NCBI GenBank assembly: GCA_016934135.1
Contig: JAFGTK010000094.1
Span: forward strand, 1-5,519
From: Deltaproteobacteria bacterium
Lineage (GTDB): Bacteria; Desulfobacterota; Desulfomonilia; UBA1062
Direction: 5' to 3'
Length of the DNA stretch: 5,519 nucleotides
The position numbers and the translations under genes are program-made. Positions 1 to 5,276 of the stretch are shown piece after piece (position 1 is the first letter of the stretch; the number at the start of each line of letters is the position of its first letter). The notes below the pieces were generated by a model. That model saw only the letters and a list, made by a program, of their open reading frames with translations, was not told where the DNA came from and did no database searches.

Positions 1-96
1 AGCTGCTTTTCCAGAATAAAATGACTGTTTTCAATGCGTTGTGCTAGATTTATTTATCGATTTTTATGTGCGAAACTTCAGTAACAACATGTGAGG

Positions 97-107
97 TTTG
101 GTATGAT
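97..107 (+). promoter_or_regulatory. Candidate extended -10 promoter for the ALDH/Fe-ADH fusion gene
   Basis: The sequence TGGTATGAT at 99-107 has the TGn extension followed by TATGAT, one base away from the TATAAT consensus. No convincing -35 element lies at the right distance, which extended -10 promoters can tolerate. Transcription would begin near 114, giving an untranslated leader of about 50 bases before the start codon at 164. A second -10-like hexamer, TATACT at 139-144, lies too close to the ribosome binding site to be attractive. The flanking sequence 1-163 is AT-rich, has stops in the reading frames examined, and shows no sign of an upstream gene. The call rests on motif resemblance alone. 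Confidence 0.35.
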
Positions 108-151
108 TTGTGAAATAATCGGTTAATAACAATGTTTCTATACTGTCATAG

Positions 152-160
152 AGGAGGTGA
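152..160 (+). promoter_or_regulatory. Strong ribosome binding site of the fusion gene
   Basis: AGGAGGTGA is a nine-base perfect complement to the anti-Shine-Dalgarno end of bacterial 16S rRNA. The GGAGG core ends six bases before the ATG at 164. It fixes the start codon of the fusion protein and suggests high translation. Confidence 0.85.
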
Positions 161-163
161 TTC

Positions 164-2830
164 ATGGATCATTACAAGCTGTTCATCAACGGCAAGTTCG
201 TCGATGCATCGAGAGGGGATGTCATGGAGAGCATCGATCCCGGCACCGGTCAGGTTTTCGCAACCGCGGCAAAGGCGGCCCCGGACGATGCGGAAAAGGC
301 CATCATGGCCGCCAGGAGGGCTTTTGACAAGGGGGAGTGGGGCGGGCTCAGTCCACGTTCGCGTGCGGATATCGTGTACCGCTTCGCAGACGAGATCGCA
401 AAGCAGGCCCTGCGTTTGGCAATGGTCGAGTCTGCGGACAGCGGACAGGTCATCAGGCTCAGTTCCCTGTGGGGGATGATGGGCCAGGGGATCCTTCGCA
501 ATCTGGCATATCATGCAGCCCACAAGTTCGTATGGGAGGAGGAGATCCTCTGTTCCGGCAACATTTTCTGCCCTGGCCGCGACTACATCCGCAGAGAGCC
601 GCTCGGGGTATGTGTTGGTATCGTGGCGTGGAATTTCCCGTTCTTTCAGGCTATCCAGAAAGTGGCCCATGCCATCATCATGGGAAACACTGTAGTGGTG
701 AAGCCTGCTTCCATAACATCATGCAGTGCGGCAATCATTGGCGAGGCAGCCATGGCTGCCGGCATACCGGACGGCGTCATCAATATTATTACGGGCCCGG
801 GCGCCGAACTCGGAAAGGTCCTCTGTACGCACCCGGCTGTAGACAAGGTCTCGCTGACAGGCAGCACAGAGGTTGGCCGGACGATCATGAAGCTCGCCTC
901 TGACACGGTAAAGAGGGTAACCATGGAGCTGGGAGGCAAATCTGCCAGCATCATTCTCGACGACGCTGACCTTGATCTGGCAGCCTCGGGCGCTGCGTTC
1001 GGAACCTTCTGGCACCAGGGCCAGGTGTGCGAATCGGGCACCCGCATCCTCGTTCCGGCGAAGATCCATGACGAGTTCGTCGAGAAGCTGAAGAACCGTG
1101 CCGAATCTATGAAAATCGGGTACCAGCTTCTGCCCGAGACGCACCTGGGGCCGATGGCCAGTGCAGCTCAGCTGAAGACCGTCGAAGGATATGTAGAGCT
1201 TGGGAAGAAAGAAGGCGCAGAGGTCGTCATCGGAGGCAGGAAGGCTGAGGTTCCCGGATTTGATGGAGGCTTCTATTATACCCCCACGATCTTCACGAAG
1301 GTGAAGAACAGCATGCGGATAGCCCAGGAGGAGATCTTCGGCCCTGTGGTCTGCGTGTTGAAGTATGAAGACGATGAGGAGGCTGTAGCAATTGCCAATG
1401 ACAGTATCTACGGCCTGGGTGGAGGTCTGTTCTCTTCGAATATGGCCCGGGCGCAGAAGATTGCAAGGGAAGTACGCACGGGAACCATGTGGATCAACGC
1501 CTATCATGCCTTTGGGGACTTCGTGCCCTTCGGCGGATACAAGCAGTCCGGATTCGGGCGTGAAAACGGTGACGAGGGACTGAAGGCATACACGCAGGTC
1601 AAGAGGATACACGTTGGGTCCTATGCCGACAAGGATACAAGTTTCATGCTATGGCGTTTCACCACGGACAACCCCAACGTCGGGAATATCCTGCCGTTCA
1701 ACTGCCATACCAATGTCATCTCGGGCAGGGGATGCCTCCCTTCCATCATCAAGGAAATGACCATGCTGGGCTGTTGCCGGGCCCTCATCCTCACCGATCA
1801 AGGCGTCAGGAAGGCGGGGCTCGCCAGGCTCGCACAGGATGCCCTCGGTGATTTCTGCGTGGGTGTCTATGACAAAATCGGGCAGGACACCGATCTCGAC
1901 ACGGTGGACGATGCGGTTGCATTTGCCCGTGAGGTGAAGGCCGACAGCATCGTCAGTGTGGGCGGCGGCAGTGTCATCGATACCGGCAAGGCGGTGTGCG
2001 TGACCCTGAAGAACGGCGGCAAGGCGAACGACCACATCGCTCTGTTCAAGCTCAACGAGCGCCAGACTCCTCATATCGTGATCCCTACAACATCGGGGAC
2101 AGGCAGCGAGGTGACAAATGTTGCCGTGATCAAAAGCAAGTCATCGGGCCGGAAGGTGTTCCTCCTGGACCCGTACATCGTGCCGGATGTCGCGATCCTC
2201 GATCCGTGTTTTACGGTTACGCTTCCGGCTTCGCTGACTGCCCAGACGGCCATGGACGCCATGACTCATGCCATTGAATCGTTCACCGGGGTCATGCCGC
2301 ATTCATTCAGTGATGCGAACTCTCTGCACGCCATACGGCTCATCAAGGAGTATCTGCCCAAAGCAATTGCCAACGGACGCGATGAAGACGCCAGGAGCAA
2401 ACTGCAGACCGCAGCCACCCTGGGAGGGTGGGCCATCAACATGACCCAGACCGCTCTGGTGCACGCCATGGCCCACACCCTTGGTGCGCTAAACGGTCTT
2501 CCCCACGGTCTGGGCTGCGGCATACTGCTTCCTAAGGTCATGCGCTTCAACGTGGACCATGCAACAGACAGGCTTGCCATGGTGGCAGAGGCCCTCGGTG
2601 TCAGATCTCCTGGAATGAGCAGCCGGGATGCTGCCCTGGCAGCTGCTGACGACATAGAGAAACTCATGGAATCGGTCGGACACCCCTTAAGACTCCGTGA
2701 TGCAGGCATTCCCGAAGACGGGTTCGAAATGGCGGCCTTCCATGCTCTCGGCGATGCCACGGTACTTTTCAACGCCCGTCCGGTGACTGATCCTGTCCAG
2801 GTCATCGAGCTGTACCAGCAGGCCTACTAG
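164..2830 (+). CDS. Bifunctional aldehyde dehydrogenase / iron-containing alcohol dehydrogenase fusion
   Basis: An uninterrupted 888-residue protein joins two complete cytoplasmic enzymes. Residues 1-487 form a classical ALDH: oxyanion Asn157 (AWNFPF), cofactor Lys180 (VVKPA), the LTGSTEVGR loop at 231-239, general base Glu255 (MELGGK), nucleophile Cys289 (GQVCESGTR) and Glu390 (EEIFGPV). A linker of about ten residues leads to a group III iron-type ADH (about 495-888) with GGGSVID at 600-606, TTSGTGSE near 642-649, and predicted metal ligands Asp698, His702, His767 and His781, plus conserved His771. Both halves look active. From family knowledge, the ADH half interconverts an alcohol and an aldehyde with NAD(P)(H), and the ALDH half oxidises the aldehyde to a free acid. 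Domain order matches AdhE, but AdhE's ALDH half is CoA-acylating and lacks the Glu255 equivalent, so the name adhE is withheld. Substrate is unknown. The start is set by the strong RBS at 152-160. Confidence 0.93.
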   Translation: MDHYKLFINGKFVDASRGDVMESIDPGTGQVFATAAKAAPDDAEKAIMAARRAFDKGEWGGLSPRSRADIVYRFADEIAKQALRLAMVESADSGQVIRLSSLWGMMGQGILRNLAYHAAHKFVWEEEILCSGNIFCPGRDYIRREPLGVCVGIVAWNFPFFQAIQKVAHAIIMGNTVVVKPASITSCSAAIIGEAAMAAGIPDGVINIITGPGAELGKVLCTHPAVDKVSLTGSTEVGRTIMKLASDTVKRVTMELGGKSASIILDDADLDLAASGAAFGTFWHQGQVCESGTRILVPAKIHDEFVEKLKNRAESMKIGYQLLPETHLGPMASAAQLKTVEGYVELGKKEGAEVVIGGRKAEVPGFDGGFYYTPTIFTKVKNSMRIAQEEIFGPVVCVLKYEDDEEAVAIANDSIYGLGGGLFSSNMARAQKIAREVRTGTMWINAYHAFGDFVPFGGYKQSGFGRENGDEGLKAYTQVKRIHVGSYADKDTSFMLWRFTTDNPNVGNILPFNCHTNVISGRGCLPSIIKEMTMLGCCRALILTDQGVRKAGLARLAQDALGDFCVGVYDKIGQDTDLDTVDDAVAFAREVKADSIVSVGGGSVIDTGKAVCVTLKNGGKANDHIALFKLNERQTPHIVIPTTSGTGSEVTNVAVIKSKSSGRKVFLLDPYIVPDVAILDPCFTVTLPASLTAQTAMDAMTHAIESFTGVMPHSFSDANSLHAIRLIKEYLPKAIANGRDEDARSKLQTAATLGGWAINMTQTALVHAMAHTLGALNGLPHGLGCGILLPKVMRFNVDHATDRLAMVAEALGVRSPGMSSRDAALAAADDIEKLMESVGHPLRLRDAGIPEDGFEMAAFHALGDATVLFNARPVTDPVQVIELYQQAY

Positions 2831-2841
2831 GTGGTTGTATA

Positions 2842-2881
2842 CTGGAGGGACATGGCATCCGGCCATGTTCCTCCGGATTTT
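2842..2881 (+). terminator. Hairpin after the fusion gene: weak terminator, attenuator or mRNA-processing element
   Basis: GGAGGGACATGGC (2844-2856) pairs with GCCATGTTCCTCC (2862-2874) across a five-base loop. All 13 positions pair, with one G-U wobble, and T2843/G2875 and C2842/G2876 can extend the stem. Only a short TTTT run (2878-2881) follows. The stem begins 11 bases after the fusion stop codon and ends just before the SDR ribosome binding site. It could therefore partly terminate transcription, set the ratio of the two gene products, or protect the 3' end of the upstream message. Structure is read directly; function is inferred. Confidence 0.5.
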
Positions 2882-2896
2882 ATGTCATGAAATTGC

Positions 2897-2903
2897 AGGG
2901 AGG
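2897..2903 (+). promoter_or_regulatory. Ribosome binding site that decides the SDR start
   Basis: AGGGAGG lies four bases before the ATG at 2908. The in-frame ATG at 2887, seven codons upstream, has no purine-rich sequence in front of it and sits immediately after the hairpin, so 2908 is the preferred start. Confidence 0.7.
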
Positions 2904-2907
2904 TTTT

Positions 2908-3735
2908 ATGTTCAAGGATGCGGTTGTCGTCATCACGGGCGGTTCAAGTGGATTGGGCAAAGCCCTTGCCATGCGTTTTATCGGGAGAGGGGCCACCCTT
3001 GCGCTCATTGCGCGGGACAGGAATAAGCTGGCAGAAATCAGAGAAGATCTGGTTGCGATGTGTGTACCCGGTCAGAGTGTCGAAGTATTCCCTTGTGACG
3101 TTTCCGATCATGCAGCAGTAGAGAAGACGCTGAACACGATAAAAGATACCGTCGGATCGCCGGACATTCTGATTAACAGCGCTGGCATTCTCAGGGAGGG
3201 TTATTTCGATAAGCTCCCCTTGTCCACATTCCGGGAGGTTATGGATATCAATTATTTCGGTACACTCAACTGCACAAAAGCCTTGATCCCCATATTCAGG
3301 AAAAAGGGCAGAGGCAGGATTGTGAACATCTCCTCCCTTGGAGGGAGGATTGAAACGTTCGGCTATGCTGCCTACTGTTCTTCCAAGTTTGCCGTGGTGG
3401 GGCTGACCGATGTGCTCCGTGCCGAACTCAAGCCATTGAAAATCAAGTGCCACCTTGTCTGTCCCGGCGAGTTCGAATCACCTATGGTGGATGAGTTGAA
3501 CACCTATCGTACTGAGGAGAATCGTGTTGTCACACAAACAGTTCCCGTACTTACGCTCGATGCCGCGGCAGATGAGGTGATGAAGGGTATCCAGAAAGAC
3601 CAATATCTCATCATACCCGGATCAGTCGCACGCTTTCTTGAAATGACAAGCAGGTGGTTCCCATCGATCAGCAGGTTCATCGTGGATTTTCAGATCCGCA
3701 GAGTCTATCAGGGGCCGAAGTTATCCAGGATATAA
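2908..3735 (+). CDS. Short-chain dehydrogenase/reductase, 3-ketodihydrosphingosine reductase-like
   Basis: A 275-residue classical SDR with a Rossmann fold. Visible motifs are the dinucleotide loop TGGSSGLG (10-17), ARDR after the second strand (Arg36, Arg38, favouring NADPH), CDV (63-65), NSAG (90-93), Asn115, catalytic Ser143, Tyr156 and Lys160 (YCSSK), and PG at 186-187. The overall pattern, including ITGGSSGLGKALA at the N-terminus and the Glu/Asn/Arg-containing segment after the PG motif, recalls eukaryotic 3-ketodihydrosphingosine reductase (KDSR/FVT1) and related bacterial lipid ketoreductases. The C-terminal 236-265 stretch is rich in aromatic and hydrophobic residues and could touch membrane. 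It follows the fusion gene by 77 bp on the same strand, with a hairpin between, so it may be co-transcribed. The true substrate is unknown; another long-chain keto/hydroxy lipid is equally possible. Base composition appears less GC-rich than in the fusion gene. Confidence 0.88.
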   Translation: MFKDAVVVITGGSSGLGKALAMRFIGRGATLALIARDRNKLAEIREDLVAMCVPGQSVEVFPCDVSDHAAVEKTLNTIKDTVGSPDILINSAGILREGYFDKLPLSTFREVMDINYFGTLNCTKALIPIFRKKGRGRIVNISSLGGRIETFGYAAYCSSKFAVVGLTDVLRAELKPLKIKCHLVCPGEFESPMVDELNTYRTEENRVVTQTVPVLTLDAAADEVMKGIQKDQYLIIPGSVARFLEMTSRWFPSISRFIVDFQIRRVYQGPKLSRI

Positions 3736-3832
3736 GAGCATGAGAGAGATAAAGAGGACGTTTTTCTTTTATCCATGCATAAGACTATTAATCGGGGAAT
3801 GATCTTTTTGGTCAAGGGAATATGAGGAATAC

Positions 3833-3860
3833 AGGTTATAGGCTTTAGGCGATAGGATAA
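3833..3860 (+). repeat. Degenerate heptamer tandem repeat, four units
   Basis: Four consecutive seven-base units each begin with AGG: AGGTTAT, AGGCTTT, AGGCGAT and AGGATAA. The period is exact while the remaining four bases vary, which suggests an old simple-sequence array that has drifted. It is non-coding and lies in the convergent gap. Confidence 0.6.
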
Positions 3861-3873
3861 TGAAAAGATTTTT

Positions 3874-3897
3874 GGAGTGATGGAGTAGTGGAGTAAG
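3874..3897 (+). repeat. Degenerate octamer tandem repeat, three units
   Basis: Three consecutive eight-base units share GGAGT: GGAGTGAT, GGAGTAGT and GGAGTAAG. The block begins 13 bases after the heptamer block and differs from it in both period and core sequence. Confidence 0.65.
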
Positions 3898-3912
3898 GAT
3901 AAATACAAAATT

Positions 3913-3933
3913 CGGAAGTCTGAATACGGAATA
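3913..3933 (+). repeat. Degenerate heptamer tandem repeat, three units (CGGAATA-type)
   Basis: Three seven-base units, CGGAAGT, CTGAATA and CGGAATA, follow the octamer block by 15 bases. It is the weakest of the three blocks because each unit departs from the others, but it continues the same purine-rich pattern on the same strand. Confidence 0.5.
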
Positions 3934-4029
3934 AGAACCCTGGGAAGTATTGAATTATTGCTGTTTCAGATACATGGAGTGCAGGTGTCAACTGTGCCTT
4001 TCAGTCACTGTTGAGCTGATCACACAGGC

Positions 4030-5097
4030 TCAATTCCTCCCGTAGTAGCGTTTTCTTTCGAACCTGAAAAAGCCGTCCTTTTCCTCGAGCTCGATGGTTT
4101 TCGCCTCATGTTTGAAATACTTTTCCCTGAGAAGGCGCAGCTGATCATCGAGCTGCGCCCCGGTATAGTTGGCCTCAACCGTGCCTCGCTCTTCCATATA
4201 GTTCAGGCCGGTTTCCCACCTCCTGCTGCGGTAGTCGTCCATTGCCGAGAGCTCATCTATCTGCTTGGAGGTATACCCCATCTCCTTGCGGATCCTGGCT
4301 ATTTCGAGTTTCCGCTGGTCAGGATCAAGCTCTGCGAGTTCTTCCTGTACGGAATCGATGCTGAAGAAGACCTTTGCAAGCATACCTGTGTTTTCCAGGA
4401 TATATGCCTCCGGCGAGTCTGCATATGCCTGCGAGAGGGTGCTTTTATAGATGGCGAGCTTTTCATCGATCGTGGTTTCATCTGAGCTGTCGAGCATGCG
4501 GATGGTGTCCTTCATGTCCTGCTTTCTCTCTTCATAGGCCAGCACCTCTTCCGACCAGACGATGTCAGCATCTTCTCCGAACAGGTCCCTCCTTTTTTCC
4601 CAGAGCATGCCCTGTTTTTCCAGAAAGCTCAGACCGGCCAGCATACGTTCGTTTTCTTCAAGCCATGCATTGTACTGCTCCATCTTCTGCAGGGTCTGCA
4701 TGATTTCGTCTGCCAGGGCCGGAAAGGCCTTTTTCAGGATTGCATAAAACCTGCTTTCACCGTCATCGGGATACATCCCTGTTATGAAGTTCTTGAAGCG
4801 CAGCAGCATCGCCTGGGTGCTCTTTTCCGATATGGTTTTTCCGTAGTATTGCTTAAGCTCGGCTACCAGCCTGTCTTCGAGAGATATGGGGTTCGTTGAA
4901 GTGTTTTTTCCGTAAGATTTTACCCGAAGATGTTCGAGGTCATAACCGGTTGCCTGCTCAGACCTGCTGTTGGTATTATGAAAATCCTCTGAGCGCTCGG
5001 CAAGGATAAGATATGAAAAACACAGAACAGACAGGATAACGGCGCCACCGACCAGCAATCGAGTCAGGTTCGCCTTTCGGACAAATGGCGTTTTCAT
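4030..5097 (-). CDS. Divergent lipase-specific foldase (LifO/Lif)-like membrane-anchored protein
   Basis: A 355-residue protein with a positively charged N-terminus and one hydrophobic segment at about 11-33, predicting an inner-membrane anchor with the rest in the periplasm. A polar linker (about 34-70) precedes a long, charged, almost wholly helical body. This is the architecture and approximate length of lipase chaperones, which wrap around and fold secreted lipases before type II export. Family-like segments are the Phe101-to-Leu145 region, LFGEDAD (172-178) with a following EKLAIYKSTLSQAY stretch (212-225), the AMDDYRSRRWETGLNYMEER segment (285-304), and the ending LRLLREKYFKHEAKTIELEE (320-339). 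The signature RxxFDY(F/C)LSA is degenerate here (LRFKNFITG, 99-107), so the client may not be a standard lipase. Start: ATG at 5097 has GGAGG six bases upstream, while the upstream TTG (5142) and ATG (5121) have no good site. The neighbouring upstream gene encodes an SGNH-like hydrolase, a candidate client. Confidence 0.72.
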   Translation of the reverse strand: MKTPFVRKANLTRLLVGGAVILSVLCFSYLILAERSEDFHNTNSRSEQATGYDLEHLRVKSYGKNTSTNPISLEDRLVAELKQYYGKTISEKSTQAMLLRFKNFITGMYPDDGESRFYAILKKAFPALADEIMQTLQKMEQYNAWLEENERMLAGLSFLEKQGMLWEKRRDLFGEDADIVWSEEVLAYEERKQDMKDTIRMLDSSDETTIDEKLAIYKSTLSQAYADSPEAYILENTGMLAKVFFSIDSVQEELAELDPDQRKLEIARIRKEMGYTSKQIDELSAMDDYRSRRWETGLNYMEERGTVEANYTGAQLDDQLRLLREKYFKHEAKTIELEEKDGFFRFERKRYYGRN

Positions 5098-5103
5098 GTG
5101 ATT

Positions 5104-5108
5104 CCTCC
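5104..5108 (-). promoter_or_regulatory. Ribosome binding site that decides the chaperone-like start
   Basis: Read on the minus strand, GGAGG lies six bases before the ATG at 5097-5095. It chooses this start over longer in-frame candidates at 5121 (ATG) and 5142 (TTG). The latter would fall almost on the predicted transcription start. Confidence 0.75.
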
Positions 5109-5151
5109 GGTAGAGCTGCATTGCCAAAAAAGCAGATTCCAAATGGCTGAT

Positions 5152-5157
5152 ATTATA
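5152..5157 (-). promoter_or_regulatory. Candidate -10 element for the chaperone-like gene
   Basis: The minus strand reads TATAAT, a perfect -10 hexamer, about 55 bases upstream of the start codon. No good -35 hexamer sits 16-18 bases further upstream; TTGTTT is present but only 14 bases away. The hexamer is centred in an odd palindrome, GATATAATATC (5150-5160), which could be an operator or chance. Its position just downstream of the terminator at 5170-5215 fits a separate promoter for this gene. Confidence 0.4.
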
Positions 5158-5169
5158 TCGGATCCCCTG

Positions 5170-5215
5170 AAAAACAAGGGGCGCAGGTTTCCAAGAAAAA
5201 CCCCTGTGCCCCTTG
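5170..5215 (-). terminator. Rho-independent terminator of the SGNH-like gene
   Basis: On the minus strand CAAGGGGCACAGG (5215-5203) pairs with CCTGCGCCCCTTG (5187-5175) around a 15-base loop. Twelve of 13 positions pair, with one A/C mismatch. TTTTT (5174-5170) follows immediately, giving the standard intrinsic terminator layout. It lies about 60 bases past the stop codon of the upstream hydrolase and before the chaperone-like gene. It would end the first transcript, or act as an attenuator setting the hydrolase-to-chaperone ratio. The plus-strand stem also pairs fully using a G-U wobble, but no plus-strand gene nearby needs it. Confidence 0.75.
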
Positions 5216-5276
5216 AGACCTTTGTTTCTTGTTCAAGGTAGAATCTATGCAGGTTAAATTCTGCAGAGTCTGTCTG

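Larger units (their letters stand above)
3736..4029. other. Gene-free gap between convergent genes
   Basis: These 294 bases separate the SDR stop codon from the stop codon of the opposite-strand lipase-chaperone-like gene. I see no credible gene here. A 66-codon reading frame on the minus strand (3708-3908) is repeat-derived and overlaps the SDR end. The left two-thirds is AT- and purine-rich and carries the three repeat blocks listed separately. An imperfect inverted repeat at 3988-3996/4006-4014 (TCAACTGTG/CACTGTTGA, one mismatch) lies downstream of the minus-strand gene but has no T-run, so I do not call it a terminator. No clear intrinsic terminator was found for either gene. Confidence 0.7.

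Noticed and set aside
99..113. Sigma-54-type promoter (GG-N10-GC) upstream of the fusion gene
   Set aside because: The TGG at 99-101 is followed at the right distance by GA rather than GC, and the flanking bases fit poorly. The extended -10 reading is better.
146..670. Minus-strand frame of 174 codons overlapping the fusion gene start
   Set aside because: It is antisense to a catalytically complete ALDH, has no domain signature, and would end within the fusion gene's ribosome-binding region.
719..1612. Long open frame on the minus strand inside the fusion gene (297 codons)
   Set aside because: It lies wholly antisense to the well-supported ALDH domain, and its translation shows no recognisable family motif. 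It is explained by GC-rich codon use on the other strand.
2266..2805. Minus-strand frame of 179 codons in the ADH domain
   Set aside because: It is antisense to the metal-binding part of the Fe-ADH. Its Ser/Ala/Met-rich composition is typical of a shadow frame.
164..2830. Naming the fusion adhE
   Set aside because: Domain order fits, but the ALDH half retains the catalytic glutamate and motifs of hydrolytic aldehyde dehydrogenases, unlike CoA-acylating AdhE.
3749..3774. Terminator after the SDR gene, GATAAA/TTTATC stem with an internal T-rich run
   Set aside because: The stem is AT-rich and bulged, and the T-run lies inside the hairpin rather than after it.
3708..3908. Minus-strand frame of 66 codons in the convergent gap
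   Set aside because: Much of it is a translation of the degenerate repeats, it overlaps the SDR 3' end, and it resembles no known protein.
3988..4014. Terminator for the chaperone-like gene, TCAACTGTG/CACTGTTGA inverted repeat
   Set aside because: There is a central mismatch and no T-run on the minus strand after the stem, so termination is not supported.
4108..4485. Plus-strand frame of 125 codons antisense to the chaperone-like gene
   Set aside because: The minus-strand frame has a membrane anchor, a ribosome binding site and family-like segments, while this one has none.
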